Below, piece by piece: positions 50,761 through 60,491 of a stretch of 64,000 bases of DNA; the first letter of the stretch is position 1, and each line of letters starts with the position of its first letter. Where the stretch lies: NCBI RefSeq assembly GCF_013449725.1, contig NZ_JACCFF010000003.1:434001-498000 (forward strand), given 5' to 3'. This DNA is from Mycobacteroides sp. LB1 (lineage in GTDB: Bacteria > Actinomycetota > Actinomycetes > Mycobacteriales > Mycobacteriaceae). The notes under the pieces are model-generated. The model ran no database searches. It saw only the letters and a program-made list of their open reading frames with translations, and was not told the origin of the DNA. A program made the position numbers and the translations under genes.

Positions 50761-52932
50761 GTGTCCGCGTCTTCTGGTCTTCGCGCAAGCGGCTCATCCG
50801 AAGTCCAGGAAGCCGCGCGAGACGCGGTCCGTCAGTGGGCCAAGAGCGCGGCTGTCATCGAGTCGGTCCGGAAGCTGGAATCCGAGCCTGCCGAGTGGGG
50901 TCCCGCATATGCCGGGCTCGCTGAACTGGGCATTTTCGGTGTCGCCGTGCCGGAGGCCGCCGGGGGCTCGGGAGCCGGATTTGACGACATGATCGCCATG
51001 GTCGACGAAGCCGCGGCGTCCTTGGTGCCGGGACCGGTTGCCACCAGTGCGTTGGCCGCGGTGGTGCTCGCATCCGACGGTACGTCGCGATCGGTCCCCG
51101 AATTGGTCGAAGCGCTGGCCGCCGGGGAGCGCACGGCGGGCCTGGCCCTCGCCGGGAGCCTGAGCGTCGCCGATGGGCTGGCCTCGGGCGTGTTGCCCGC
51201 GGTGTTGGGCGGCACCGCGGACGGAGTGCTCTTGGCTCCGGGACCCGACGGTTGGGTGCTGGTCGATTGTGTGGGTGCCGGTGTCGTGGTCGACGTCAAG
51301 AAGGCCACCGACTTCTCGCGCCCATGGGCTGCGGTCACCCTCGATGGCGCCGCGGCGCACCCGGTGAGTCTGCCCGCCGCCGTGGTCGCCGATCTGGCCA
51401 CGGTGACGCTCGCGGCGGAAGCGGTAGGCGTGGCACGGTGGGCGCTTCAGACCGCCGTCGAATACGCCAAGGTTCGCGAGCAGTTCGGCAAGCAGATCGG
51501 TAGCTTCCAGGCCATCAAGCACATGTGCGCGGAAATGCTGTGCCGTGTTGAGCAGGCCGATGTTGCGGCGTGGGACGCCGCCGGGTGCGCGCGGGATGTC
51601 CTCGCGAGCAGCTCGACTAACAACGTTGATTCTGAGCAGCTTTCGCTTGCTGCCGCGGTGGCGGCGGCGGTGGCCGTCGATGCGGCCGCGGCCAACACCA
51701 AGGACTGCATCCAGATTCTCGGTGGTATCGGATTCACCTGGGAGCACGACGCGCACCTGTACTTGCGGCGGGCGTATGCCGTTCAGTCCTTCCTGGGTAA
51801 GCCCGCGGTATGGCGGCGCAGGGCTGCCGCGCTGACACTGGCCGGAACCCGCCGATCCCTGACCATCGACCTCGGCGAGGTGGAGGCCGAGCGTGCGCAG
51901 GTGGCCGCCACTGCCGCCGAAATTGCATCGGCACCCAAGGATGAGCACCAGGTTCGACTGGCCGAGACGGGCTTCCTGGCTCCGCACTGGCCCGCGCCGT
52001 ACGGGCTGGGGGCGGGTGCCGCACAGCAGCTGCTCGTTGACCAGGAGCTGCACGCGGCCGGCGTCACCCGTCCCGATCTCGTCATCGGATGGTGGGCGGC
52101 GCCCACCATCCTTGAGCACGGAACTCCGGAGCAGATAGCACAATTCGTCGCACCCACGCTTCGGGGCGAGATCGAATGGTGCCAGCTGTTTTCCGAGCCC
52201 GGCGCCGGCAGCGACCTCGCGGCGTTGCGTACCAAGGCAACTCGGGTCGACGGCGGATGGAAGCTGGACGGGCAGAAGGTGTGGAACTCCAAGGCGCAGG
52301 TCGCCGACTGGGCGATCTGCCTGGCCCGCACCAATCCGGATGTTCCCAAGCACAAGGGCATCACCTACTTCTTGCTGGACATGAAGACCCCGGGGATCAC
52401 CGTGCGGCCGCTGCGCGAGATCACCGGCGAGGAAATGTTCAACGAGGTCTTCCTGGATGGCGTGGTCATCCCGGACGAGAATGTGGTCGGCTCGGTCGAC
52501 GACGGGTGGCGCCTTGCCCGCACCACGTTGGCCAACGAGCGGGTGGCGATGGCCGGCGGGGGTGCCCTCGACGAGGCAATGGAATCGCTGATTTCCTTGA
52601 TCGGGGACACCGAACTGGATGCGGCGCAACTGGATACGCTGGGGTCATTCGTGTGCTCGGCGCAGGCGGGTGCGCTGCTGGATCTGCGTACCGCGCTACG
52701 TGCCATCGGAGGTCAGGACCCGGGCGCGACCTCAAGCGTGCGCAAGCTCGTCGGCGTGCGTCATCGTCAGGGGCTTTCGGAGCACATCCTCGACTACGTC
52801 GACGCCCACGGTGCGGTGGAGTCGCATGAGATGTGGCTGTTCATGCGAGACCGGTGCCTGTCGATAGCCGGAGGCACCACGCAGATCCTGCTCAGTGTGG
52901 CGGGGGAGCGGCTGCTCGGGCTACCGCGGTAG
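50761..52932 (+). CDS. fadE34: Two-domain acyl-CoA dehydrogenase FadE34
   Basis: Steroid side-chain acyl-CoA dehydrogenase (ChsE3 type) of 723 residues with two fused ACAD domains. Only the second has a complete FAD/substrate motif set (QLFSEPGAGSDLAAL, ANERVAM); the first retains REQFGKQIGSFQAIKH. The GTG at 50761 follows AGGAGG by five bases. Residues 6-13 (GLRASGSS) are encoded by an antisense copy of the dispersed repeat. It is divergent from kstR and controlled by the KstR operator. Confidence 0.94.
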   Translation: MSASSGLRASGSSEVQEAARDAVRQWAKSAAVIESVRKLESEPAEWGPAYAGLAELGIFGVAVPEAAGGSGAGFDDMIAMVDEAAASLVPGPVATSALAAVVLASDGTSRSVPELVEALAAGERTAGLALAGSLSVADGLASGVLPAVLGGTADGVLLAPGPDGWVLVDCVGAGVVVDVKKATDFSRPWAAVTLDGAAAHPVSLPAAVVADLATVTLAAEAVGVARWALQTAVEYAKVREQFGKQIGSFQAIKHMCAEMLCRVEQADVAAWDAAGCARDVLASSSTNNVDSEQLSLAAAVAAAVAVDAAAANTKDCIQILGGIGFTWEHDAHLYLRRAYAVQSFLGKPAVWRRRAAALTLAGTRRSLTIDLGEVEAERAQVAATAAEIASAPKDEHQVRLAETGFLAPHWPAPYGLGAGAAQQLLVDQELHAAGVTRPDLVIGWWAAPTILEHGTPEQIAQFVAPTLRGEIEWCQLFSEPGAGSDLAALRTKATRVDGGWKLDGQKVWNSKAQVADWAICLARTNPDVPKHKGITYFLLDMKTPGITVRPLREITGEEMFNEVFLDGVVIPDENVVGSVDDGWRLARTTLANERVAMAGGGALDEAMESLISLIGDTELDAAQLDTLGSFVCSAQAGALLDLRTALRAIGGQDPGATSSVRKLVGVRHRQGLSEHILDYVDAHGAVESHEMWLFMRDRCLSIAGGTTQILLSVAGERLLGLPR
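50776..50799 (-). repeat. Dispersed repeat, copy in the 5' end of fadE34
   Basis: On the minus strand an exact GGATGAGCCGCTTGCGCGAA followed by GACC. It points at kstR, whose start is 221 bases away, and lies inside codons 6-13 of the oppositely directed fadE34. The ATG frame on the minus strand has 23 codons (MSRLREDQKTR and on). Confidence 0.88.
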
Positions 52933-52957
52933 CCCTACCGAACGCCGCCCTACTGAA

Positions 52958-53020
52958 CGCCGAGTGCGCACTGAGGAACACGTTTCTCGGGTACTGCCGT
53001 ACCTGAGTGCGCGCTCGACG
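52958..53020. repeat. Long imperfect palindrome between fadE34 and the secreted-protein gene
   Basis: CGCCGAGTGCGCACTGAGG (52958-52976) pairs with 53002-53020 at 16 of 19 positions, with a 25-base loop. The arms share the CGCYGAGYGCGCA core with the palindrome at 40981. It separates convergent genes and may be a bidirectional terminator or a member of a dispersed hairpin family. Confidence 0.7.
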
Positions 53021-53028
53021 CAGGGAAG

Positions 53029-53568
53029 CTAGCTGAACCGCGCCACCGCGCAGGCATCGGGCGAAATCACGCTGCGCCCATCGATACTGGCCTCGACGTG
53101 ACTGCACACGATGTAGTCGGCGTCGAGCTTGGGTTGCCCGGTCGCCCAGTCGGTGGGCTGGGTGGTGCCGGTGACCCGGAACCGGTCGGTGTCACCGCCG
53201 CCGAAGTAGACAGTGGTGAGCAGCCAAGTGCTCCCGCCGTTGTGCTCCACGGTGTTCGGGTTGTCACCCCACTGCACCCATAGGTAGTTCATCCGATCGG
53301 AGGTGCGTAGTTCAGTGGTCTGCTTGGCCCACAGGTCGCCGCCGAATCCCTCAATCCCGTTGGGAGTCCGCAGATTGAAACTTGCGGTGTAATAGCACTG
53401 CCGCTCGGCCTTGCGGCAGTCGGCGGTGGCGTGTACCTCGAGCTGGCGGCCCTCATCGACCGGCGTGCTGACGTCGGTGGTTTTGATCTCGGCCGCGGCG
53501 GAACCCGGAAGAACCAGGGAAGCAACCACCAGTGATGCGGCGGCCAGCGCCGGTTTCAGGGACTTCAT
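53029..53568 (-). CDS. Secreted protein of unknown function
   Basis: A 179-residue protein with a clear signal peptide (MKSLKPALAAASLVVASLVLPGSAAA, cut after AAA). The mature part has four cysteines (ATADCRKAERQCYYT and IVCSHVEAS, PDACAVARFS), suggesting two disulfides, and Trp/Gly-rich beta-type segments. ATG 53568 is chosen because it starts the signal peptide; the open frame extends upstream across the kshB end. No family recognised. It lies next to the sterol genes, but no link is evident. Confidence 0.75.
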   Translation of the reverse strand: MKSLKPALAAASLVVASLVLPGSAAAEIKTTDVSTPVDEGRQLEVHATADCRKAERQCYYTASFNLRTPNGIEGFGGDLWAKQTTELRTSDRMNYLWVQWGDNPNTVEHNGGSTWLLTTVYFGGGDTDRFRVTGTTQPTDWATGQPKLDADYIVCSHVEASIDGRSVISPDACAVARFS

Positions 53569-53633
53569 GATGTACCGAATCGTATCGGCCCGGCCGGAGT
53601 GTGGCATCGAGATGTGTTTTCTGTATTTGGTGT

Positions 53634-54686
53634 TCACTCGTCGAAGGTGACGTTGACGTCGTCGGTCTCGGGAACCGCCTGGCACGCCAGGATGTACCCG
53701 TCGTCGATGTCATTCTGGGATAGCGCATCGTTGACGAGCATGCGGACCTTGCCGTCCTTGAGGATGCAGGCACATGTCATGCAGTGCCCCTCGCGGCAAG
53801 AGAACGGCGCGTCCAGCCCCTTGGCGAGCAGCACATCGAGCAGCACGGTGCTGCGCGGCCAATTGACCGTGTGTGTCTCGCCATCGAGCTCCACGGTGGC
53901 CATGGCGGGTGGCTCATCGTCTTCGGAGGGTTCGGCGAGGACCACCTCGGCGAACGGGTCGCTCTCCAGCGAGCGGAAGACTTCGGTGTGCACTCGGTCG
54001 TCCGGCATGCCGTTGCTCTTGAGCGCGGCCTCAGAGGCGTCCATGAACGGGCCGGGACCGCAGATGAAGGCCTCGTGCCCGGCGAAGGGCGCGGCCAGGG
54101 TGGCCAGTGACTGTTGCGAGGGCAGCCCCTGCACCGATTGGAGCCAGTGGATGACGGTCAGCCGGTCCGGGTGCTGCGCCACCAGGTCCCGCAGCGCCGC
54201 CCCGAAGATCACCGACTGTTCGTCACGGTTGGCGTAGAGGAGCACCACCTTGCCGCTGCCCTGCGAGAGCGCGGATTTACAGATCGCCATCATCGGGGTG
54301 ATTCCACTGCCGCCGGCAACAAGGAGGAGATCTCGGCTCAGGTCTCGGGGGACAAAAACCCCGGAGGGTGCCAGGACATGCATGTGCATACCGGCGTGCG
54401 CGTTATCGCAGATCCAATTGGACCCGTAGCCATCGACGGTGCGCTTGACCGTGACCGTCAACCGGTCATCGATATGGGGTGAGCTGGACAGCGAGTAACA
54501 GCGCGCCACCGATCCCGTGCGGTCGGATGGAATGCGCAGCGTGAGGTACTGGCCGGGTGCGTACGCGAACTTATCGGCCGCATCTTCGGGAATGTCGAAG
54601 ACCAGGGACCTGGAGTCTTCGGTCTCGGCGATTACCTCGGCGATCCGTACCTCGAGGACGTGCTTCCCCAGCGGAACGTCCGTCAC
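53634..54686 (-). CDS. kshB: 3-ketosteroid-9-alpha-hydroxylase reductase subunit KshB
   Basis: Passes electrons from NADH to the Rieske oxygenase KshA, which opens steroid ring B. The 350-residue protein has the FAD motif RCYSLSSSP, nucleotide motif VAGGSGITPMM and a C-terminal 2Fe-2S domain with CREGHCMTCAC and the final Cys in YILACQ. The start MTDVPLGKHVLEV is preceded by a KstR operator. kshA is not in the window. Confidence 0.95.
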   Translation of the reverse strand: MTDVPLGKHVLEVRIAEVIAETEDSRSLVFDIPEDAADKFAYAPGQYLTLRIPSDRTGSVARCYSLSSSPHIDDRLTVTVKRTVDGYGSNWICDNAHAGMHMHVLAPSGVFVPRDLSRDLLLVAGGSGITPMMAICKSALSQGSGKVVLLYANRDEQSVIFGAALRDLVAQHPDRLTVIHWLQSVQGLPSQQSLATLAAPFAGHEAFICGPGPFMDASEAALKSNGMPDDRVHTEVFRSLESDPFAEVVLAEPSEDDEPPAMATVELDGETHTVNWPRSTVLLDVLLAKGLDAPFSCREGHCMTCACILKDGKVRMLVNDALSQNDIDDGYILACQAVPETDDVNVTFDE

Positions 54687-54738
54687 GTGATTTCCTCCGT
54701 CGTTGACTTCTTCTGGCCAAGCCCAACTAGAACCGAAC

Positions 54739-54752
54739 TAGAACAGGTTACA
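54739..54752 (-). promoter_or_regulatory. KstR operator upstream of kshB
   Basis: TAGAACAGGTTACA matches TnnAACnnGTTnnA and lies 52 bases before kshB. A further partial half-site (CTAGAACC, 54727-54734) precedes it. Confidence 0.85.
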
Positions 54753-54841
54753 GAATTGACCTTTGGCCCTACAACACCGTTGTCGCTTCGTTCCAGATGA
54801 GCCTGCCTTCCCGGGGTGGGAGAGGCGATGTCGACACAGAT

Positions 54842-54855
54842 CGAAACGTGTTCTA
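54842..54855 (+). promoter_or_regulatory. KstR operator upstream of hsaA
   Basis: CGAAACGTGTTCTA has the AACnnGTT core with one degenerate outer arm. It lies about 110 bases before hsaA. With the kshB operator, each of the two divergent units in the 277-base intergenic region has its own site. Confidence 0.75.
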
Positions 54856-54963
54856 GTCTCAGCAGGGAACACGCGCTGTCACCGAGGGTGGGCAGCGGGT
54901 GTTGCGAACTACTAGCCCTAGTTTGTGCCGACTGATGCTAACTACAGCAGTGGAGGAAATGCA

Positions 54964-56151
54964 GTGACGACGACCGAACAGCGGGACGAGATTCAGGCGG
55001 TTCTCGCAGGAATTGACGACCTGCTGCCGATCCTGCGCAAGCGCGCGCAGGAGACCGAGGACCTGCGGCGTCTTCCCGACGCTACGGTCGCCGATTTGCA
55101 GGAGATTGGCTTCTTCAAGCTGCTGCAGCCTTCGCAGTGGGGTGGATTCGAGACCGCTCCGACCGTCTTCTACGAGGCGGTCCGCCGCCTGGGCAGTGCC
55201 TGCGGCTCGACCGGTTGGGTCTCCTCGATCATCGGCGTGCACAACTGGCATCTGGCTCTGTTCGACCAGAAGGCTCAGGACGAGGTCTGGGGCGAGGACA
55301 CCAACGTGCGGGTGTCCTCCTCGTATGCGCCCATGGGTGCCGGTGTCGTCGTCGACGGTGGGTATCTGGTCAGTGGTTCCTGGAACTGGTCATCGGGCTG
55401 TGACCACGCCACCTGGGCGTTCCTCGGTGGGCCCGTCATCAAGGACGGCCGTCCGGTCGACTTCGGCAGCTTCCTGATTCCGCGTACCGAGTACCGCATC
55501 GACGACGTATGGAACGTCGTCGGTCTGCGCGGCACCGGCAGCAACACCGTCGTGGTCAAGGAAGTGTTCGTGCCGACGCACCGCTTCCTGTCGTACAAGA
55601 AGATGAACGACCAGACCGCCGGTGGGTACGAGACCAACACCGCGCCGGTGTACAAGATGCCCTGGGGCACCATGCATCCCACCACCATCACCGCGCCCAT
55701 CATGGGTATGGCCTACGGTGCGTACGACGCTCATGTCGAGGCCCAGGGTAAGCGGGTTCGTGCCGCCTACGCCGGTGAGAAGGCCAAGGATGACCCGTTC
55801 ACCAAGGTGCGGGTGGCCGAGGCCGCCAGTGACATTGACGCCGGGTGGCGTCAGCTGATCGGGAACGTGGGCGACGAGTTCGCACTCATCTCGGCGGGCC
55901 AGGAGGTTCCGTTCGAACTCCGTGCCGCGGCACGCCGCGACCAGGTACGCGCCACCGGCCGCGCCATCGCCTCGATTGACCTGCTGTTCGAGAACTCGGG
56001 AGCCACTGCGCTGTCGAATGACGCACCGGTGCAGCGGTTCTGGCGTGACGCGCACGCCGGACGCGTGCACGCGGCCAATGACGCCGAGCGGGCTTACCAG
56101 ATCTGGGGTAACCACGCCTTCGAGCTGCCCGCCACCGACACGATGGTTTAG
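54964..56151 (+). CDS. hsaA: 3-HSA hydroxylase oxygenase subunit (HsaA)
   Basis: Flavin-dependent monooxygenase that, with the reductase HsaB, hydroxylates 3-HSA to the catechol 3,4-DHSA in sterol ring degradation. The 395-residue protein has an acyl-CoA dehydrogenase fold (LGSACGSTGWVSSIIGVHNWHL, then GSWNWSSGCDHATW). The GTG at 54964 follows GGAGG; length matches M. tuberculosis HsaA (394). hsaC follows after 15 bases, with no hsaD between them. Confidence 0.95.
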   Translation: MTTTEQRDEIQAVLAGIDDLLPILRKRAQETEDLRRLPDATVADLQEIGFFKLLQPSQWGGFETAPTVFYEAVRRLGSACGSTGWVSSIIGVHNWHLALFDQKAQDEVWGEDTNVRVSSSYAPMGAGVVVDGGYLVSGSWNWSSGCDHATWAFLGGPVIKDGRPVDFGSFLIPRTEYRIDDVWNVVGLRGTGSNTVVVKEVFVPTHRFLSYKKMNDQTAGGYETNTAPVYKMPWGTMHPTTITAPIMGMAYGAYDAHVEAQGKRVRAAYAGEKAKDDPFTKVRVAEAASDIDAGWRQLIGNVGDEFALISAGQEVPFELRAAARRDQVRATGRAIASIDLLFENSGATALSNDAPVQRFWRDAHAGRVHAANDAERAYQIWGNHAFELPATDTMV

Positions 56152-57069
<918 letters not shown>

Positions 57070-57071
57070 AG

Positions 57072-57644
57072 ATGCACACATCGCAGATCGACCCCAGGGC
57101 ATTCCGGAATGTGCTGGGGCAGTTCTGTACCGGCGTCACCATCATCACCACGACGCATGAGGACGCACCGGTGGGCTTTGCCTGCCAGTCGTTCGCGGCG
57201 CTGTCGCTGGAGCCGCCGCTGGTGCTGTTCTGTCCCACCAAACAGTCGCGGTCTTGGGCGGCCATCGAGGCCTCTGGGAAGTTCTGTGTGAACGTCCTCG
57301 CCGAGGACCAGCGCGAGGTTTCCGCGCGCTTCGGTTCCCGAGAGCCCGACAAGTTCGCCGGAATCGACTGGCGTCCATCGCGTCTCGGTTCGCCGGTCAT
57401 CAACGGGTCGCTGGCGCATATCGACTGCGAGGTCGCCCAAGTGCATGACGGTGGCGATCACTGGGTGGTGTTCGGGTCGGTTAGCGAGCTCAGTGAAGTT
57501 CCTGCGATTCCCACCGCTTCCCGGCCGCTGCTGTTCTATCGCGGGCAGTACACGGGTATCGAGCCGGATAAGACCACGCCCGCCGATTGGCGCAACGACT
57601 TGGAGGCGTTCCTCACCGCCACCACCGAGGACACCTGGCTCTAG
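57072..57644 (+). CDS. hsaB: Flavin reductase HsaB
   Basis: Supplies reduced flavin to HsaA. The 190-residue protein is of the flavin reductase-like/HpaC type with FRNVLGQFCTGVTIITT, GFACQSFAALSLEPPLVLFC and NVLAEDQ. The ATG at 57072 is two bases after the hsaC stop. It ends the sterol operon and is followed by a hairpin. Confidence 0.94.
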   Translation: MHTSQIDPRAFRNVLGQFCTGVTIITTTHEDAPVGFACQSFAALSLEPPLVLFCPTKQSRSWAAIEASGKFCVNVLAEDQREVSARFGSREPDKFAGIDWRPSRLGSPVINGSLAHIDCEVAQVHDGGDHWVVFGSVSELSEVPAIPTASRPLLFYRGQYTGIEPDKTTPADWRNDLEAFLTATTEDTWL

Positions 57645-57654
57645 CTCTTTCTTT

Positions 57655-57719
57655 CGCCGAGCGTGGGGCGTAGTGCACTGCTTGGGCGAAATTGCGGGCC
57701 CCAGCCCCCACTCTCGGCG
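57655..57719 (+). repeat. Long hairpin after hsaB (CGCCGAG family)
   Basis: CGCCGAGCGTGGGG (57655-57668) pairs with CCCCACTCTCGGCG (57706-57719) with one mismatch around a 37-base loop. It lies ten bases after the hsaB stop. The arm tip CGCCGAG is shared with the elements at 40981 and 52958, the inner arms differ. Confidence 0.65.
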
Positions 57720-57804
57720 TTGGTGTGATCTGCGGTTCCCATGCGGGCCTGGCCAATCCGGCGTAATCTCACAGATCCAGGTGGTACCTCGGTGAGGGCG
57801 GGTG

Positions 57805-58089
57805 ATGGCGTCATACGAGTATCGGTGCGCGAGCTGCGGCGATAGTGCGCGTAGTTTTCCGATGTCCACTGCCCCAGATGCGGTGCCGTGCGCCCGCTGC
57901 GCTGGGTCGGCACGGCGGGTCTACGGTATCGCCGGAGTGAGCCGCGGTTCTTCGGCGCGTATGCGCCTACTCGATGCCACTCACCGCAGCGCCAGTGAAC
58001 CGCCTGTGGTTTCCGCACCGCCGCCGTCGGCGCGCCGTGCGGCACCGATCACATCAAATCCGTTGCATCGCAAGCTGCCTCGCCCATAA
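57805..58089 (+). CDS. FmdB-type zinc-ribbon protein
   Basis: A 94-residue protein with an N-terminal CxxC...CxxC zinc ribbon (YEYRCASCGDSARSF and VPCARCAGSARRVYG), the FmdB family layout, followed by a disordered Ser/Pro/Ala tail. FmdB proteins often accompany formamidase genes and are considered regulatory. fmdA follows after 14 bases. A GTG immediately upstream (57802) is an alternative start. Confidence 0.85.
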   Translation: MASYEYRCASCGDSARSFPMSTAPDAVPCARCAGSARRVYGIAGVSRGSSARMRLLDATHRSASEPPVVSAPPPSARRAAPITSNPLHRKLPRP

Positions 58090-58103
58090 CCGGAAGGACC
58101 TCC

Positions 58104-59360
58104 ATGCCCCAGGTGTTGTTCCCGCTGGATTCGAGCAAGAAGTTCACCGAGCAACAGATCGTGGGGCACAACCGGTGGCACCCGGATATCCCGCCCGCAG
58201 CTGTTGTGAAGCCGGGTACGTCGTTCCGTGTGCATTGCCGCGAATGGTTTGACGGCGCGATTCATAACGACGACTCTGCCGATGACATCCGCGATGCTCC
58301 GCTCACCACGGTGCACGCATTGTCGGGACCGTTCTCGGTAGAGGGAGCGCAGCCGGGCGATCTGCTGATCGTCGACATCTTGGACGTGGGTCCCATCCCG
58401 CAGGAGGACTCCGGACCGCTGGCCGGGCAGGGGTGGGGCTACACGGGAATCTTCCCCACCGTCAATGGTGGCGGGTTTCTCACCGAACAGTTCCCCGATG
58501 CATACAAGGCGATCTGGGACTTCTCGGGGCAGACCGCGACATCGCGGCATATCCCGCACGTCAGCTTCACGGGGATTGTGCATCCCGGGCTGATGGGTAC
58601 GGCACCGTCCGCAGAACTGTTGGCACGATGGAATGCCCGTGAGGGTGCGCTGATCGCTACCGATCCGCACCGTGTTCCCGCCCTGGCGCTTCCGCCGGAA
58701 CCCAGGGATGCGGTACTGGGGACGCTCGCGGGGGAATCCTTCGAGCGGGCAGCGGCGGAGGCGGCCAGAACGGCGCCGCCCCGAGAGAACGGCGGCAACC
58801 AGGACATCAAGAACCTGACCAAGGGCAGCAGAGTGTTCTATCCGGTGTTCGTGCCGGGCGGAAAGCTGTCGGTGGGCGACCTGCACTTCTCCCAGGGGGA
58901 CGGCGAGATCACCTTCTGTGGCGCCATCGAGATGGGTGGCTTTATCGACCTACACGTCGATGTACTCAAGGGTGGAATGGATACCTATGGGGTATCGGAG
59001 AACGCGATCTTCATGCCGGGCAACACCGATCCGCAGTACTCCCAATGGTTGGCGTTCTCGGGGACCTCGGTCACCCTCGACGGCGAGCAGCGGTACCTGG
59101 ATTCGCATCTGGCATACCAGCGTGCCTGCCTGCACGCCATCGACTACCTGACCAAGTTCGGCTACAGCCCGGAGCAGGCCTATCTGTTGCTGGGTGCTGC
59201 GCCTATCGAGGGGCGGCTATCGGGTGTGGTCGATATCCCGAATTCCTGTGCCACGGTGTACATTCCGACGGCGATTTTCGACTTCCCGATGACACCCTCG
59301 GCCGCCGGTCCGCTACAGATCGATCCAGGACCGGGGGCGCCACGTTCGGTTGCGCGCTGA
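58104..59360 (+). CDS. fmdA: Acetamidase/formamidase (FmdA)
   Basis: Hydrolyses formamide or short-chain amides to ammonia and the acid. The 418-residue protein has the family blocks GHNRWHPDIPP, DGAIHNDDSADDI, HTLSGPF-like HALSGPFSVEGAQPGD and the later LHFSQGDGEITFCGAIEMGG. AAGGACC precedes the ATG. The preceding zinc-ribbon gene is its usual partner. Confidence 0.93.
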   Translation: MPQVLFPLDSSKKFTEQQIVGHNRWHPDIPPAAVVKPGTSFRVHCREWFDGAIHNDDSADDIRDAPLTTVHALSGPFSVEGAQPGDLLIVDILDVGPIPQEDSGPLAGQGWGYTGIFPTVNGGGFLTEQFPDAYKAIWDFSGQTATSRHIPHVSFTGIVHPGLMGTAPSAELLARWNAREGALIATDPHRVPALALPPEPRDAVLGTLAGESFERAAAEAARTAPPRENGGNQDIKNLTKGSRVFYPVFVPGGKLSVGDLHFSQGDGEITFCGAIEMGGFIDLHVDVLKGGMDTYGVSENAIFMPGNTDPQYSQWLAFSGTSVTLDGEQRYLDSHLAYQRACLHAIDYLTKFGYSPEQAYLLLGAAPIEGRLSGVVDIPNSCATVYIPTAIFDFPMTPSAAGPLQIDPGPGAPRSVAR

Positions 59361-59366
59361 GGGCGG

Positions 59367-60491
59367 CTACCGGGGTTCCTGCTGGGTGGCGCAGTGGATG
59401 CCACCGCCCCCTGCGGCAATCCCGTCGATATCCAGCTGCACCACCCGGTGGCCCGGGAAGACCCTCTCCAAGGTGGATTTTGCTGCCGCGTCTGCCTCTG
59501 GATCCCCGAACTGCGGTGCGATGACCCCGCCGTTACACACATAGAAGTTGATGTATCCCGCTGCAAAGTCCTCTGATTCGAACTCGTCACGTCCCTGTTC
59601 GGGTGCTTCGAGCACTTCCACGCGCAGTGGGCGGCCGGCGGCGTCCGTCTCCTTGCCGAGGATGTCGAGATGCTGGCGCGTCACGTCGTAGTCGAATGAC
59701 TCGGGGTCGTTGTCCAATCCGGCGACGACTACGCCCGGTCCGGCGAAGCGCGCGTAGAAGTCGGTGTGCCCGTCGGTGATATCCATCCCTGCGATTCCGG
59801 GCAGCCAGATGATCTTCTGCACACCGAGTAAGCGTTGCAGTTCCGTCGCGACATCCTTCTTGGTGCGCCCCCGGTTGCGGTTGTTGTTGAGGACGCAGCT
59901 TTCCGTGATGATCGCCGTCCCCCCGCCGTCGACCTCGATGCCGCCGCCCTCCAGCACGAGATTCGTGTGAACAACGGGAACACCGGCGAGCTTGGCCACC
60001 TCAGCGGCCACCTTGGCATCGGATGTATGTTTTTGTTTGTTGCCCCAGCCGTTGAAGTTGAAATCAACAGCGGCCCTGCCAGTCTCGTTGCTGACGAACA
60101 CCGGGCCGGTATCACGTATCCACAGGTCGTCCAGGGGCGCGGGCACCAACTCGACATTCGGGCCCGCCAACCGGCGGGCGAGCTCGGTCTCGTGTGGACG
60201 CACCAGCATCGACACCGGCTCGAACTGCGCAATAGCCTGGGCGATCGCGGCGAGATTCTGTTGCACTTGCCGCGTCAGTCGTCGGCCCCAGATCTCATCA
60301 CTCGCGCCGAATGCCATCCAGGTCCGCCGGTGCGGTTCACCCTCATCGGGCATGCGCCACGGGCCGCCTTCGCTCACCTCGCCATTATCGTCACCCTCAT
60401 CTGCGCAGGAAGTCAGCGCGAGGCTTGCGGCCACCGCCGTTCCGAGCTGGAGTAGTCGTCGTCGGCGCATGAACCGATTGTGCCAAGTCAT
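59367..60491 (-). CDS. Agmatine deiminase-like lipoprotein (PAD family)
   Basis: Guanidino-group-modifying enzyme of the peptidylarginine deiminase/agmatine deiminase family. It carries WIRDTGPVF, the DITDGHTDFYARF region with the catalytic His, and the nucleophile Cys in GGGGIHCATQQ near the C-terminus. Unusually it has an export signal: an Arg-rich start (MRRRRLLQLG, Tat-like) and a lipobox LALTSC. ATG 60491 overlaps the upstream stop (ATGA); ATG 60470 would begin at MRRRRLL and is equally plausible. The exported location suggests an extracellular substrate. Confidence 0.87.
   Translation of the reverse strand: MTWHNRFMRRRRLLQLGTAVAASLALTSCADEGDDNGEVSEGGPWRMPDEGEPHRRTWMAFGASDEIWGRRLTRQVQQNLAAIAQAIAQFEPVSMLVRPHETELARRLAGPNVELVPAPLDDLWIRDTGPVFVSNETGRAAVDFNFNGWGNKQKHTSDAKVAAEVAKLAGVPVVHTNLVLEGGGIEVDGGGTAIITESCVLNNNRNRGRTKKDVATELQRLLGVQKIIWLPGIAGMDITDGHTDFYARFAGPGVVVAGLDNDPESFDYDVTRQHLDILGKETDAAGRPLRVEVLEAPEQGRDEFESEDFAAGYINFYVCNGGVIAPQFGDPEADAAAKSTLERVFPGHRVVQLDIDGIAAGGGGIHCATQQEPR

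Noticed and set aside
50794-52629. 611-codon open frame antisense to fadE34
   Set aside because: High-GC codon use in fadE34 keeps the mirror frame open. The translation is Arg/Gly/His-rich, without motifs, and has no ribosome binding site.
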